From assembly GCA_005788585.1 (NCBI GenBank), contig SYBY01000291.1, forward strand, positions 1 to 8,815: a stretch of 8,815 nucleotides of DNA. The letters run 5' to 3'. The stretch's first letter is position 1. Each line of letters opens with the position of its first letter. The stretch is from Actinomycetota bacterium (lineage in GTDB: Bacteria; Actinomycetota; Thermoleophilia; Solirubrobacterales; Solirubrobacteraceae). The position numbers and the translations under genes are program-made. Shown here piece after piece: positions 1 to 6,663 of the stretch. The notes under the pieces are model-generated. The model worked only from the letters and a program-made list of their open reading frames with translations, searched no databases and was not told the origin of the DNA.

Positions 1-17
1 GCGACGGCGCCGTCGCG

Positions 18-23
18 TAGCGT
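18..23 (+). promoter_or_regulatory. Candidate -10 box of a leaderless flippase transcript
   Basis: TAGCGT fits TANNNT and ends 8 nt before the GTG at 32. No Shine-Dalgarno-like purine run separates them. The TAG could equally be the stop codon of an upstream gene (frame reading D-G-A-V-A-stop), so this is the weaker of the leaderless candidates. Confidence 0.3.
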
Positions 24-31
24 CCCCGGCC

Positions 32-1501
32 GTGCCCGGGTACCTCCGCCGCCTGCTGGCGGGCGGCGCCGCCTACCAGTCGGCCAGCCTCGTCTCCGCC
101 GCCCTCGCGCTCGTCACCCTGCCGCTGTACACGCGGAAGCTCAGCCCTGCCGACTTCGGCCTGGCCGAGACGCTGCTGACGTTCATCATCCTCACGTCGA
201 TCGTCCTGCGGGCCGGGCTGGGGGAGGCGTTCGTCCGCTCCTGGTACCAGCGCGAGGACGAGGCGCAGCGCGCGGCGCTGACGCGCACGGCACTGGGCGG
301 GGTGCTTGCCGCGACGACTGTCGCCGCACTCCTCTGCCTGGCGGCGGCCGCCCCGCTGAGCGAGCTGCTGCTCGACCGGGAGGACCCGCAGTTGCTGCGC
401 GTCGCGGTCCTGGGCCTGTGGGCGTTCACGAACCTCGAGATGGCCTACGCCCTCCTGCGGGTGCAGGAGGCGCGCCGCGTCTACCTGCGCGCGTCGCTGG
501 CGAACGTCCTGCTCACGGTCGCGCTGACGGTGACCCTCGTCGTCGTCCTCGAGCAGGGCGCACCGGGCTATCTGGCCGGGAACTACGGAGCGTCGGCGGT
601 GGTGCTCTTCGCCCTCTGGTGGTCGCAGCGCGGCGTGATCACGGCGTCCGGACCGCGGTTCGCCGTGCCGGGTCCGCTGCTGCGCTTCGGCATCCCGACC
701 GTGCCCGCGGAAGCGGCGGTCTTCGCGCTGAACGTCGTCGACCGCGCCTACCTGCTGCGTGCTCAGGGCGCGGCCGCGGCGGGCCTGTACGCCCTGGCCG
801 TGAAGCTCTCGACGATCGTGATCGTCACCGTCCGCGCCTTCCAGCTGGCGTGGCCGCCGCTGGCGTACTCGGTCCAGGACGACGACGAGGCCGCGCGGCT
901 CTACGCGGTGGTGTGCACGTGGTACGTCGTGGTGACCGGCCTGGTGGTGGCGGGGCTGACGCTGCTCGGGCGCTGGCTCGTCGCGCTGCTCGCCGCGCCG
1001 GAGTTCGCGTCGGCGTTCGAGGCGCTGCCGTGGGTCGCGCTCGGGTGGTCGATGTACGGGCTGCTGCTGCTGCTCGTCACGGTGGGCGGCCGGGCCGGGG
1101 TCACGACAAGGAACTTCCCGGCCGCGGCACTGGGGCTCGGCGCCAATGCCGTGGCCCTGGTGCTGCTGGCGCCTTCGATCGGGATCGCGGGCGCGGGCAT
1201 CGCGCTGTGCGTCGCCTACGCGGTGATGCTGGTCGCGCTGCACCTGCTGACCCGCTCGCTGTTCTCGGTGCCGTTTCAGTGGGGTCGCCTCGCGCACGCG
1301 GTGGCGATCCTGGCCGGCGTCGCCGTCGCCGGCGAACTGCTGCTGCCGGCCGAGGGCCCCGGCGCGTTCGCCGCGCGCGCCGGCGCGTTCGCCGCGATCC
1401 CCGCGCTGCTCCTCGTCACCGGCTTCCTGACGGGCGAGGAGCGCGCGGGGGTCCGGCGTCTGTGGCTCAGTAGGCGCGGACCTGATGGTTCGGCCGCATG
1501 A
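32..1501 (+). CDS. Wzx-type polysaccharide flippase (MOP superfamily)
   Basis: This 489-residue protein is almost entirely hydrophobic, with about 14 predicted membrane helices, the usual size and count for Wzx/RfbX O-unit flippases. Family members move undecaprenyl-linked oligosaccharides across the cytoplasmic membrane. Family-like features are the N-terminal stretch around residues 30-50 (LPLYTRKLSPADFGLAE) and a mid-protein repeat of that pattern at 218-263 (RFGIPTVPAEA, then VVDRAYL and GLYALAVKL). The tail (471-489) is short, basic and probably cytoplasmic. I chose the GTG at 32 because the family motif follows at the expected distance and a TANNNT box lies just upstream. The frame is open to the window edge, so a start outside the window cannot be excluded. 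The 3' end overlaps the convergent oxidoreductase by 35 bp. The three glycosyltransferases nearby support a glycan-export role; the exact substrate cannot be read from the sequence. Confidence 0.88.
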   Translation: MPGYLRRLLAGGAAYQSASLVSAALALVTLPLYTRKLSPADFGLAETLLTFIILTSIVLRAGLGEAFVRSWYQREDEAQRAALTRTALGGVLAATTVAALLCLAAAAPLSELLLDREDPQLLRVAVLGLWAFTNLEMAYALLRVQEARRVYLRASLANVLLTVALTVTLVVVLEQGAPGYLAGNYGASAVVLFALWWSQRGVITASGPRFAVPGPLLRFGIPTVPAEAAVFALNVVDRAYLLRAQGAAAAGLYALAVKLSTIVIVTVRAFQLAWPPLAYSVQDDDEAARLYAVVCTWYVVVTGLVVAGLTLLGRWLVALLAAPEFASAFEALPWVALGWSMYGLLLLLVTVGGRAGVTTRNFPAAALGLGANAVALVLLAPSIGIAGAGIALCVAYAVMLVALHLLTRSLFSVPFQWGRLAHAVAILAGVAVAGELLLPAEGPGAFAARAGAFAAIPALLLVTGFLTGEERAGVRRLWLSRRGPDGSAA

Positions 1502-2840
1502 CGCGGTCCGGATCGATCGCCTCGGCGATGTCGCGCAGCCGCCGCACGGTCGTGGTCCCGAACGCGTTGCCCGCGTCGATCGGCGACTCGGTGAAGTTCA
1601 GGTAGGCCCCACCGGTCGACCAGGGCGCCAGCCCGTCCTGGGTGGTGGCGATGTGGCGCTCGATCGCGGCGGCGGCCTCCGGGCCCGTCACCATGCCGAC
1701 CATGTAGGCCGCGAACCGGCCCTGCAGTGACGAGAGCGCACCCGCGTCCTCCGGCGCACGGCCCAGCGCCCCGCCGAGGTGACGGAACTCGATGCCGAGC
1801 AGCGGCGAGCCGGACTCGGGGCCGCTGAGTTCGAGGACCGCGTCGATGGCGGCGTCGGGCAGCTCGGCGAGCATCGTGCCGCCGCCCATCCCGGGGACGG
1901 GCTCGGGCGGGTCGCCGTGCAGGGACAGCAGGACCTCGGCCGGGCTGGTCGCGAACGTGTCCATCTCCGGGCCGAGGTCGCGCAGGGGCTGCAGCAGGGC
2001 CGCCGTTTCCTCCTCGCCGAGCAGGCTCGCGGCCTCGACGAGCACCATCCGGCGCCCGCGCAGCGGCTCGGGCACGGTGGGGAAGGGCGGGAAGTGCACG
2101 AGCCGGCCGATGGAGGTCACGTCGTCGGGGAACCGCTCGGCGATGTCGCGCCAGCGCCGAAGCACCTCGCCCGCCCGCTCGGCGGGCCAGAGCAGCGCCC
2201 CGGCGTACACCTCGCGCAGCGGGAAGAGCGCGAACTCCATCTCGGCGACGATGCCAAAGCTCCCCCCGCCTCCGCGCATCGCCCAGAAGAGCTGCGGGCA
2301 CGACGCTGCCGTGACGTCGACGCGCTGCCCGCTCGGCACGACGACGTCGAGCGCCGTGACGTGGGAGCTCGCCAGCCCGTGCTTGCGGGCCAGCCAGCCC
2401 AGACCACCGCCGAGCGTGTAGCCGACGACGCCCACGTCGTGTGAGCTGCCGTGCAGCGCCACGAGGCCATGCGGCGCCGTGGCTCGCACCACGTCGCCCC
2501 ACTGCGCGCCGGCCTGGACCCGGGCGACCCGGCGCTCGGGGTCGACCGTGACGCCGCGCATGCTGGAGGTCCGCAGGAGGACGGCGCCCTCGAGGTCGCC
2601 ACCGCGCGCCGCGGCGCCGTGGCCCGTCCCCTGCACGGCGACCTGGAGCCCGCTCTCGCGCGCGAACCGGACGGTCGCGGCGATGTCGTCGGCGTCGGCC
2701 GCCTCGACCACGACGGACGGGTGCTGGTCGACCGCGAGGTTCCAGGCCTGACGGGCGTCGTCCCAGCCGGGGTCGCCGGGGGTGGTCACCGCGCCACGAA
2801 CACGGGCGCGAAGGTCGGCGAGGCGGTCGATGACGGACAT
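1467..2840 (-). CDS. FAD-linked oxidoreductase, BBE (berberine bridge enzyme-like) family
   Basis: This 457-residue protein has the two-domain layout of the PCMH/BBE flavoenzyme family, which oxidises small molecules such as alcohols, sugars or secondary metabolites using FAD and usually O2. The FAD domain covers about residues 35-205. It has the pyrophosphate loop at 68-77 (AVQGTGHGAA), whose His74 is the expected 8-alpha-histidyl FAD attachment site. It also has the glycine-rich VGYTLGGGLGW (139-149) and the family signature LFWAMRGGGGSFGIV (184-198). The C-terminal BBE element runs from YLNF (413-416) through GNAFGTTTVRRL to DPDRVMRPNHQV. The Cys that gives bicovalent FAD in BBE and GOOX aligns with Ser132 or Ser133, so only the His link is expected. 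I chose the ATG at 2840 over an upstream GTG because GGAG sits 7 nt before it. The substrate is unknown. It has no visible signal peptide, so it is probably cytoplasmic. Confidence 0.9.
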   Translation of the reverse strand: MSVIDRLADLRARVRGAVTTPGDPGWDDARQAWNLAVDQHPSVVVEAADADDIAATVRFARESGLQVAVQGTGHGAAARGGDLEGAVLLRTSSMRGVTVDPERRVARVQAGAQWGDVVRATAPHGLVALHGSSHDVGVVGYTLGGGLGWLARKHGLASSHVTALDVVVPSGQRVDVTAASCPQLFWAMRGGGGSFGIVAEMEFALFPLREVYAGALLWPAERAGEVLRRWRDIAERFPDDVTSIGRLVHFPPFPTVPEPLRGRRMVLVEAASLLGEEETAALLQPLRDLGPEMDTFATSPAEVLLSLHGDPPEPVPGMGGGTMLAELPDAAIDAVLELSGPESGSPLLGIEFRHLGGALGRAPEDAGALSSLQGRFAAYMVGMVTGPEAAAAIERHIATTQDGLAPWSTGGAYLNFTESPIDAGNAFGTTTVRRLRDIAEAIDPDRVMRPNHQVRAY

Positions 2841-2847
2841 GTGGCAG

Positions 2848-2851
2848 CTCC
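2848..2851 (-). promoter_or_regulatory. Shine-Dalgarno of the FAD oxidoreductase
   Basis: On the minus strand GGAG lies 7 nt before the ATG at 2840. It decides the start in favour of this ATG over an in-frame GTG 13 codons upstream. It is the clearest ribosome binding site in the window. Confidence 0.7.
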
Positions 2852-2864
2852 AGAAGGACGTCGT

Positions 2865-2883
2865 GGGTGTACGCGTCACACCC
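2865..2883. promoter_or_regulatory. Inverted repeat, candidate operator upstream of the FAD oxidoreductase
   Basis: GGGTGT and ACACCC are perfect 6-bp inverted half-sites separated by 7 nt (ACGCGTC), making a 19-bp dyad. It lies 25-43 bp before the start codon of the FAD enzyme, in the 109-bp gap behind the protease. Size and position suit a dimeric repressor site of the TetR or GntR kind, but no regulator gene is present in the window. The rest of the 2841-2949 gap shows no clear promoter and no strong terminator. Confidence 0.4.
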
Positions 2884-2949
2884 TCGCGGCCCTCCGCGCC
2901 TCGGACATCGTGGGGACCCCCTAGAGCGAACCCCAGTCTTTGCGGGGCC

Positions 2950-4509
2950 CTACCGCCGCTTGACGGTCAGGACCGTCGACGTCTTCTTGCTGCGGTTCCC
3001 GGAGGCGTCCGTCGCGATGACGGTGAACCGATACGTCGCCGGCGCGAGTCGCGGCGTGGTGACGGTGAAGACGCCCTTGCCGCGGGACTTGACCTTCAGC
3101 GTCTTCGCCTTGCGGCACTTCGCGCCCTTCTTGCCCTTCTTGCAGCCGCTGATCCGCGCGTAGGTCACCGACGCCTTCGTCGCGGGGCCGCCGCTGTCCG
3201 TCGCGGTGATCGTCAGCGAGCACGTGCGGCGCTTGCGGTCGCAGGAGCGCCGGGTGAAGCGGCTCGTCGGCGCGACGAGGTCGCCACGGACCTGCACCGG
3301 CGGGGCGGCGGGCGGCGCTGCTGCGGCGACCGGAGGGCCGACGGTGACCAGGGGCGCGCCGCTCTGGCGGGCGCCACCGGGACCGACCGACGTCGCGGCG
3401 CAGCCGACGACGCGGCCGACGTGGGCGGCGCTCAGCGCCAGCGTTTGGCCCGACGGCTCGCCCTTGACGTCGGTGAACTTCCCGTCGGCGCCCTTGACGG
3501 CGCTGATCCAGGTGAAGATGAAGTTGCCGGTGTGGTTGGTCCACTGGCCGGGGTCGCAGGTCAGGGTCTGGCCGGCCGCGGGGGTGCCCTGGACGCTCGC
3601 GTCGGTGGTCGGTTCGGCGCGGGCGGGCGGGTTGGGGTCCTTCGCGCGGGCGTTGAGGTCGGGGTTCGCCAGACGGGCGTAGACGCCGGGGAACTGCGGG
3701 TCGGCACAGCCCTTGCCCCAGGAGACGACGCCGATGAGCTTCGGGGTGACGGTGTTGGTGACCAGCGGGCCGCCCGAGTCGCCCTGGCAGGAGTCGATGA
3801 CGCCGAAGCCGTTGTTCCCGCCGGCACAGAGCATCGTGCTCGCGATGTACTCCGCGCCGTAGTTGCCGCAGGCACTGTCCGGCAGCACCTGGACGAACGC
3901 GAACATCAGGGGATCGGGCGACTGGCCGCCGCTCGACGTGTGCCCCCAGCCCGAGATGATGGACGACTGCCCGGTGTTGCTCTCCGGCGCGCCTCCGACG
4001 CCGAGCGCCAGCCCGACGGTGAGCGGCTGCGCGAGGGTGAGGATCGCGAGGTCGTTGCCCGCCTCGGGCTTGAAGTAGTCCGGGTGGGTGGTGATCGCGG
4101 ACACCAGCCGCACCTGCGCGCCGCGGCTCGTCCCGTCCGATCGGCTCCGGAGGTTCGCCACGACCGCGATGTCGGCGGCGTTGCTGTCAGGCACGCAGTG
4201 CGCGGCGGTGATGATGTGCGTCGCGTCGCGGATCGTCCCGCCGCAGAACGTGAAGAACGGGACCTCGATACCGCCGTTCTTGACGTTCACCAGGCCGACC
4301 TGCCACGGGACAGGACCGTTGAACGGGAAGGTGAACTCGGCGAACTGCCCGTTGACGATGTGGCCCCGCACCTGCTTCTTGGCCAGCGGCGCGGCCTCCG
4401 CCGCAGGAGCGATCGCGAGCGCACCGAGCGCGAGGGCGAGAACGATCGACCGGAACACGGCAGACAACTTTACGGAGTGTCCCGTCCGTTCGCCACCGAC
4501 ATGCCTCAA
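2950..4509 (-). CDS. Secreted trypsin-like serine protease (S1 family) with two C-terminal Ig-like domains
   Basis: Residue numbers are from the TTG at 4509 (519 aa). A signal peptide spans about 15-39 (hydrophobic core SIVLALALGALAIAPA, likely cleavage AEA|AP), so the enzyme is exported. The S1 domain covers about 51-285: IVNG (51-54), His104 in TAAHC, Asp153 in NDLAIL and Ser245 in GDSGGP form the catalytic triad. Asp239 occupies the chymotrypsin-189 position, predicting cleavage after Arg/Lys. Six Cys fit the three conserved disulfides (89-105, 214-228, 241-268). A first Ig-like module (about 298-390, Cys318 and Cys370) follows, then a Pro/Ala linker (391-406) and a basic module with four Cys (408-519). 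There is no sorting signal or C-terminal helix, so it is probably released or wall-bound by charge. The start is uncertain: the TTG at 4509 overlaps the upstream stop, but a TTG at 4467 would give a more typical signal peptide. Its substrate is unknown. Confidence 0.92.
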   Translation of the reverse strand: MRHVGGERTGHSVKLSAVFRSIVLALALGALAIAPAAEAAPLAKKQVRGHIVNGQFAEFTFPFNGPVPWQVGLVNVKNGGIEVPFFTFCGGTIRDATHIITAAHCVPDSNAADIAVVANLRSRSDGTSRGAQVRLVSAITTHPDYFKPEAGNDLAILTLAQPLTVGLALGVGGAPESNTGQSSIISGWGHTSSGGQSPDPLMFAFVQVLPDSACGNYGAEYIASTMLCAGGNNGFGVIDSCQGDSGGPLVTNTVTPKLIGVVSWGKGCADPQFPGVYARLANPDLNARAKDPNPPARAEPTTDASVQGTPAAGQTLTCDPGQWTNHTGNFIFTWISAVKGADGKFTDVKGEPSGQTLALSAAHVGRVVGCAATSVGPGGARQSGAPLVTVGPPVAAAAPPAAPPVQVRGDLVAPTSRFTRRSCDRKRRTCSLTITATDSGGPATKASVTYARISGCKKGKKGAKCRKAKTLKVKSRGKGVFTVTTPRLAPATYRFTVIATDASGNRSKKTSTVLTVKRR

Positions 4510-5453
4510 AGCCGACGGCCACCACGGTTGTGGTCGTACGCAGCTTCACGTAGGCCTTCGCCTTCCTCGGGGTGCCGGGTGGCGGTCACGTGCCTCCAGT
4601 ACCGGCGGGGGCTGTGGCCGGGCAGCACGACGGCCGCGGCGGCGCGCACGGCGTAGGTCCACGCGGTCAGCCACCGCACGATCGCGGCCGACGCGGCGCT
4701 GTGGTGCTTGCGCATGTAGCGGTCGCGGTTGCGTGACAGCTCGACGATGCGGCGCTCGGGCACGTCGCCGGTCGACAACTGCTCGTGGTGGATCGCCAGC
4801 GCCGACGGCACGTAGAGCGTGTACCAGCCCGCGTCGCGCAGCCGGCGGCAGAAGTCGACCTCGTCGGAGTACACGAAGAACGCCGGGTCGAACCAGCCGA
4901 TCTCCTCGGCGGCGTGACGACGCACCATGAGCGCCGCGGACTGCGCCCAGTCGACGCGCCGCGTCCGATCCCCGCGGCTCTGGACCGTGAACAGCTTGTG
5001 CAGGAAGAGGGCGTTGATGAACGCGGACGACGGGGTCGGGAACCGCCACGCCGACGGCTGCTGGCGCTCGTCGGGCCGCAGGAGCTGGGCCCCGGCGGCC
5101 CCGCAGCGGTCGTTGTCGCGCATCACCGCGAGCAGGGCGGCGGTCGCGCCGGGCTTCAGTTCGGAGTCCTCGTTGAGCAGCAGGCAGAACCGGCCGCGGG
5201 CCCGGCGCAGCAGGGTGGTGTCGTTCTCGCCCTTGCCGCGGCGCTGCTCGTTGACGATCACCTCGTCGGCGGTCGGGTGGTTGCGCGCGGCCCCGACGGA
5301 CCCGTCGCGGGACGCGTTGTCGAGGACGAGGACCTCGGTCGCCACGTCGAGCTGCTCGCGCTCGGCGGCGATGGCGTCGAGGCAGCGCACGAGCAGCTGG
5401 CGCTGCTCGGTGTTCACCACGCAGAACGTGACCTCGACGGGGACAGTCGGCAT
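4506..5453 (-). CDS. Family 2 glycosyltransferase (rhamnosyltransferase-like)
   Basis: This 315-residue protein has a GT-A nucleotide-sugar-binding domain without membrane helices in the catalytic part. The motifs are in family order: VTFCVVN strand (8-14), VLVLDNASRDGS (41-52), the metal-binding NEDSELKPGA (94-103, in place of the usual NNDT) and GWFDPAFFVYSDEVDFCRRL (186-205). The last carries the conserved acidic residues of the WbbL/rhamnosyltransferase type. Such enzymes add a sugar to a lipid-linked glycan at the inner membrane face. A mildly hydrophobic stretch (258-277) may aid membrane association. I chose the ATG at 5453 because the first beta-strand begins just after it; in-frame codons upstream would run into the divergent gene's promoter. 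The preceding GCGGGGCAG is a poor ribosome binding site. Its stop overlaps the TTG of the protease. Donor and acceptor cannot be assigned. Confidence 0.88.
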   Translation of the reverse strand: MPTVPVEVTFCVVNTEQRQLLVRCLDAIAAEREQLDVATEVLVLDNASRDGSVGAARNHPTADEVIVNEQRRGKGENDTTLLRRARGRFCLLLNEDSELKPGATAALLAVMRDNDRCGAAGAQLLRPDERQQPSAWRFPTPSSAFINALFLHKLFTVQSRGDRTRRVDWAQSAALMVRRHAAEEIGWFDPAFFVYSDEVDFCRRLRDAGWYTLYVPSALAIHHEQLSTGDVPERRIVELSRNRDRYMRKHHSAASAAIVRWLTAWTYAVRAAAAVVLPGHSPRRYWRHVTATRHPEEGEGLREAAYDHNRGGRRL

Positions 5454-5526
5454 CTGCCCCGCATACTGCCGCGCCGCGCGCGCGGATGCGGTGCCACGGT
5501 CAGGGGGTGTGGGACCAATCGCAACA

Positions 5527-5551
5527 GGGTGTGCGGATTCCGCGCACACCC
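5527..5551. promoter_or_regulatory. Perfect inverted repeat in the divergent glycosyltransferase promoter region
   Basis: GGGTGTGCG and CGCACACCC form perfect 9-bp arms around a 7-nt spacer (GATTCCG). It lies in the 115-bp gap between two divergent glycosyltransferase genes and ends 5 bp before the proposed -10 box of the plus-strand gene, so it covers the -35 region. A third copy of the half-site, GGGTGTG, lies at 5505-5511, 22 bp before the left arm. A hairpin in an mRNA leader is unlikely if transcription starts at 5569. Confidence 0.5.
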
Positions 5552-5556
5552 CCCGC

Positions 5557-5562
5557 GATACT
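5557..5562 (+). promoter_or_regulatory. Candidate -10 box of a leaderless transcript for the GT4 gene
   Basis: GATACT differs from TATACT by one base and ends 6 nt before the GTG at 5569. That places the expected transcription start at or next to the first codon. The intervening GCCGCC has no Shine-Dalgarno character. No recognisable -35 hexamer is seen. Confidence 0.5.
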
Positions 5563-5568
5563 GCCGCC

Positions 5569-6663
5569 GTGCGCATCGATGTCGTCGACCCCGCGGCCTA
5601 CACCCCGCCGTACGACCACGCCCTGTGCGCGGCGCTCGCCCGCGCGGGCGCCGAGGTCCGGTTGCAGACCAGCGCCTTCGGCTACGGCGACGTGCCGCCC
5701 GTCGACGGGTTCGCCCGCATCGAGCGCTTCCACCGCTTCGCGCCCGGCCGTCCCGGCACACGGCTGCGCACGCTGGCCCGCGCGGCGCAGCACCCGGCCG
5801 ACATGCTGCGCTACCGGCGGGCGGCCCGCGCCGCGGATGTCGTGCACTTCCAGTGGCTGGCGCTCCAGCAGCTCGACGTCCACCTGCTGCCCCGCCGCCC
5901 CCTGGTCCTGACCGCGCACGACGTGCTGCCGCGGGAACCTCGTCCCGGCCAGCTCGCGGGACAGCGGCGGCTGTACGCGCGGATGGACGCGGTGATCGTG
6001 CATTCCGAGCACGGCCGCAGCCGGCTGCTCGACGAGGCGGGGGCCGACCCGGAACGGGTCCACGTCATCCCGCACGGCGTGCTCGACGGCCTCACGCACG
6101 TCACGCCGCAGCTGCCGCCTGAGTTGGAAGGCGCCGATCCCGACGTCCCGGTCGTCCTGTGCTTCGGTCTCATACGGCCGTACAAGGGCATCGACGTCCT
6201 GCTGCGCGCCTGGGAGGACGTCCGCGGCGCGGAGCTCTGGATCGTCGGGATGCCCCGGATGGACATCGCGCCGCTGCGGTCGGCCGCGCCGGCCGGGGTG
6301 CGGTGGGTGCCGCGCTTCGTGTCCGACGCAGAGGCTGCCGCATGCTTCGGCCGCGCGTCGCTGGCCGTGCTGCCCTACCGCGAGATCGACCAGTCCGGGG
6401 TGCTCTACACGGCGCTCGGCTTCGGCCTGCCGATGGTGCTCACCGACGTCGGCGGGTTCGGCGAGGTCGCCGGGCACGGGGCGGCGTCGCTGGTGCCACC
6501 GGAGGACCCGGCCGCACTGCATGCCGAGCTGGCGCGGCTGCTCGGCGACCCTGGCGCGCGCGACACCCTGGCGGCGGGCGCCCGGGCCGCGGCTGCGGGG
6601 CCGTACGCGTGGGACCCGATCGCCCGGCGCACGCTGGAGGTCTACGGCGGGATCACGAGCTAG
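5569..6663 (+). CDS. Family 4 glycosyltransferase (GT-B fold)
   Basis: This 364-residue protein is the usual length for GT4 retaining glycosyltransferases, which transfer sugars from nucleotide donors to glycan or lipid acceptors at the inner membrane face. The N-terminal acceptor domain begins directly with strand RIDVVDP and contains LTAHDVLP (114-121), whose His117 sits at the conserved GT4 histidine. The donor domain starts near 194, with CFGLIRPYKGIDVLLRAW (198-215) holding the Arg203 and Lys206 pair that contacts the donor phosphates. It continues through PYREIDQSGVLYTALGFGLP (269-288) to LTDVGGFGEV. The E-x7-E motif of classical members is altered, with Glu272 present but no second Glu. 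I chose the GTG at 5569 because the first Rossmann strand follows at once and a -10 box sits 6 nt upstream. The stop codon is in the CTAG shared with the convergent membrane-protein gene. It is probably a partner of the other glycan genes, with unknown sugar specificity. Confidence 0.9.
   Translation: MRIDVVDPAAYTPPYDHALCAALARAGAEVRLQTSAFGYGDVPPVDGFARIERFHRFAPGRPGTRLRTLARAAQHPADMLRYRRAARAADVVHFQWLALQQLDVHLLPRRPLVLTAHDVLPREPRPGQLAGQRRLYARMDAVIVHSEHGRSRLLDEAGADPERVHVIPHGVLDGLTHVTPQLPPELEGADPDVPVVLCFGLIRPYKGIDVLLRAWEDVRGAELWIVGMPRMDIAPLRSAAPAGVRWVPRFVSDAEAAACFGRASLAVLPYREIDQSGVLYTALGFGLPMVLTDVGGFGEVAGHGAASLVPPEDPAALHAELARLLGDPGARDTLAAGARAAAAGPYAWDPIARRTLEVYGGITS

Noticed and set aside
1..16. Perfect 16-bp palindrome GCGACGGCGCCGTCGC at the window edge.
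   Set aside because: It has no room for a hairpin loop, is made of GC-rich codon-like triplets probably within the end of an upstream gene, and its left context is missing.
3..20. Possible last codons of an upstream plus-strand gene (D-G-A-V-A-TAG).
   Set aside because: Only five codons are visible, too little to support a gene; the same bases may be the -10 box.
418..1473. 351-codon plus-strand frame inside the flippase gene.
   Set aside because: Arg/Gly/Ala-rich shadow of the flippase frame with no motif.
2912..2953. Possible transcription terminator after the protease (CCCC/GGGG pairings, GGGGACCCC).
   Set aside because: Stems are only 4 bp or have a one-base loop, and no U-run follows on the minus strand.
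2782..4656. Long 624-codon plus-strand open frame opposite the protease.
   Set aside because: It is Arg/Gly/Ala-rich low-complexity translation antisense to a well-supported protease and has no recognisable domain; expected in such GC-rich DNA.
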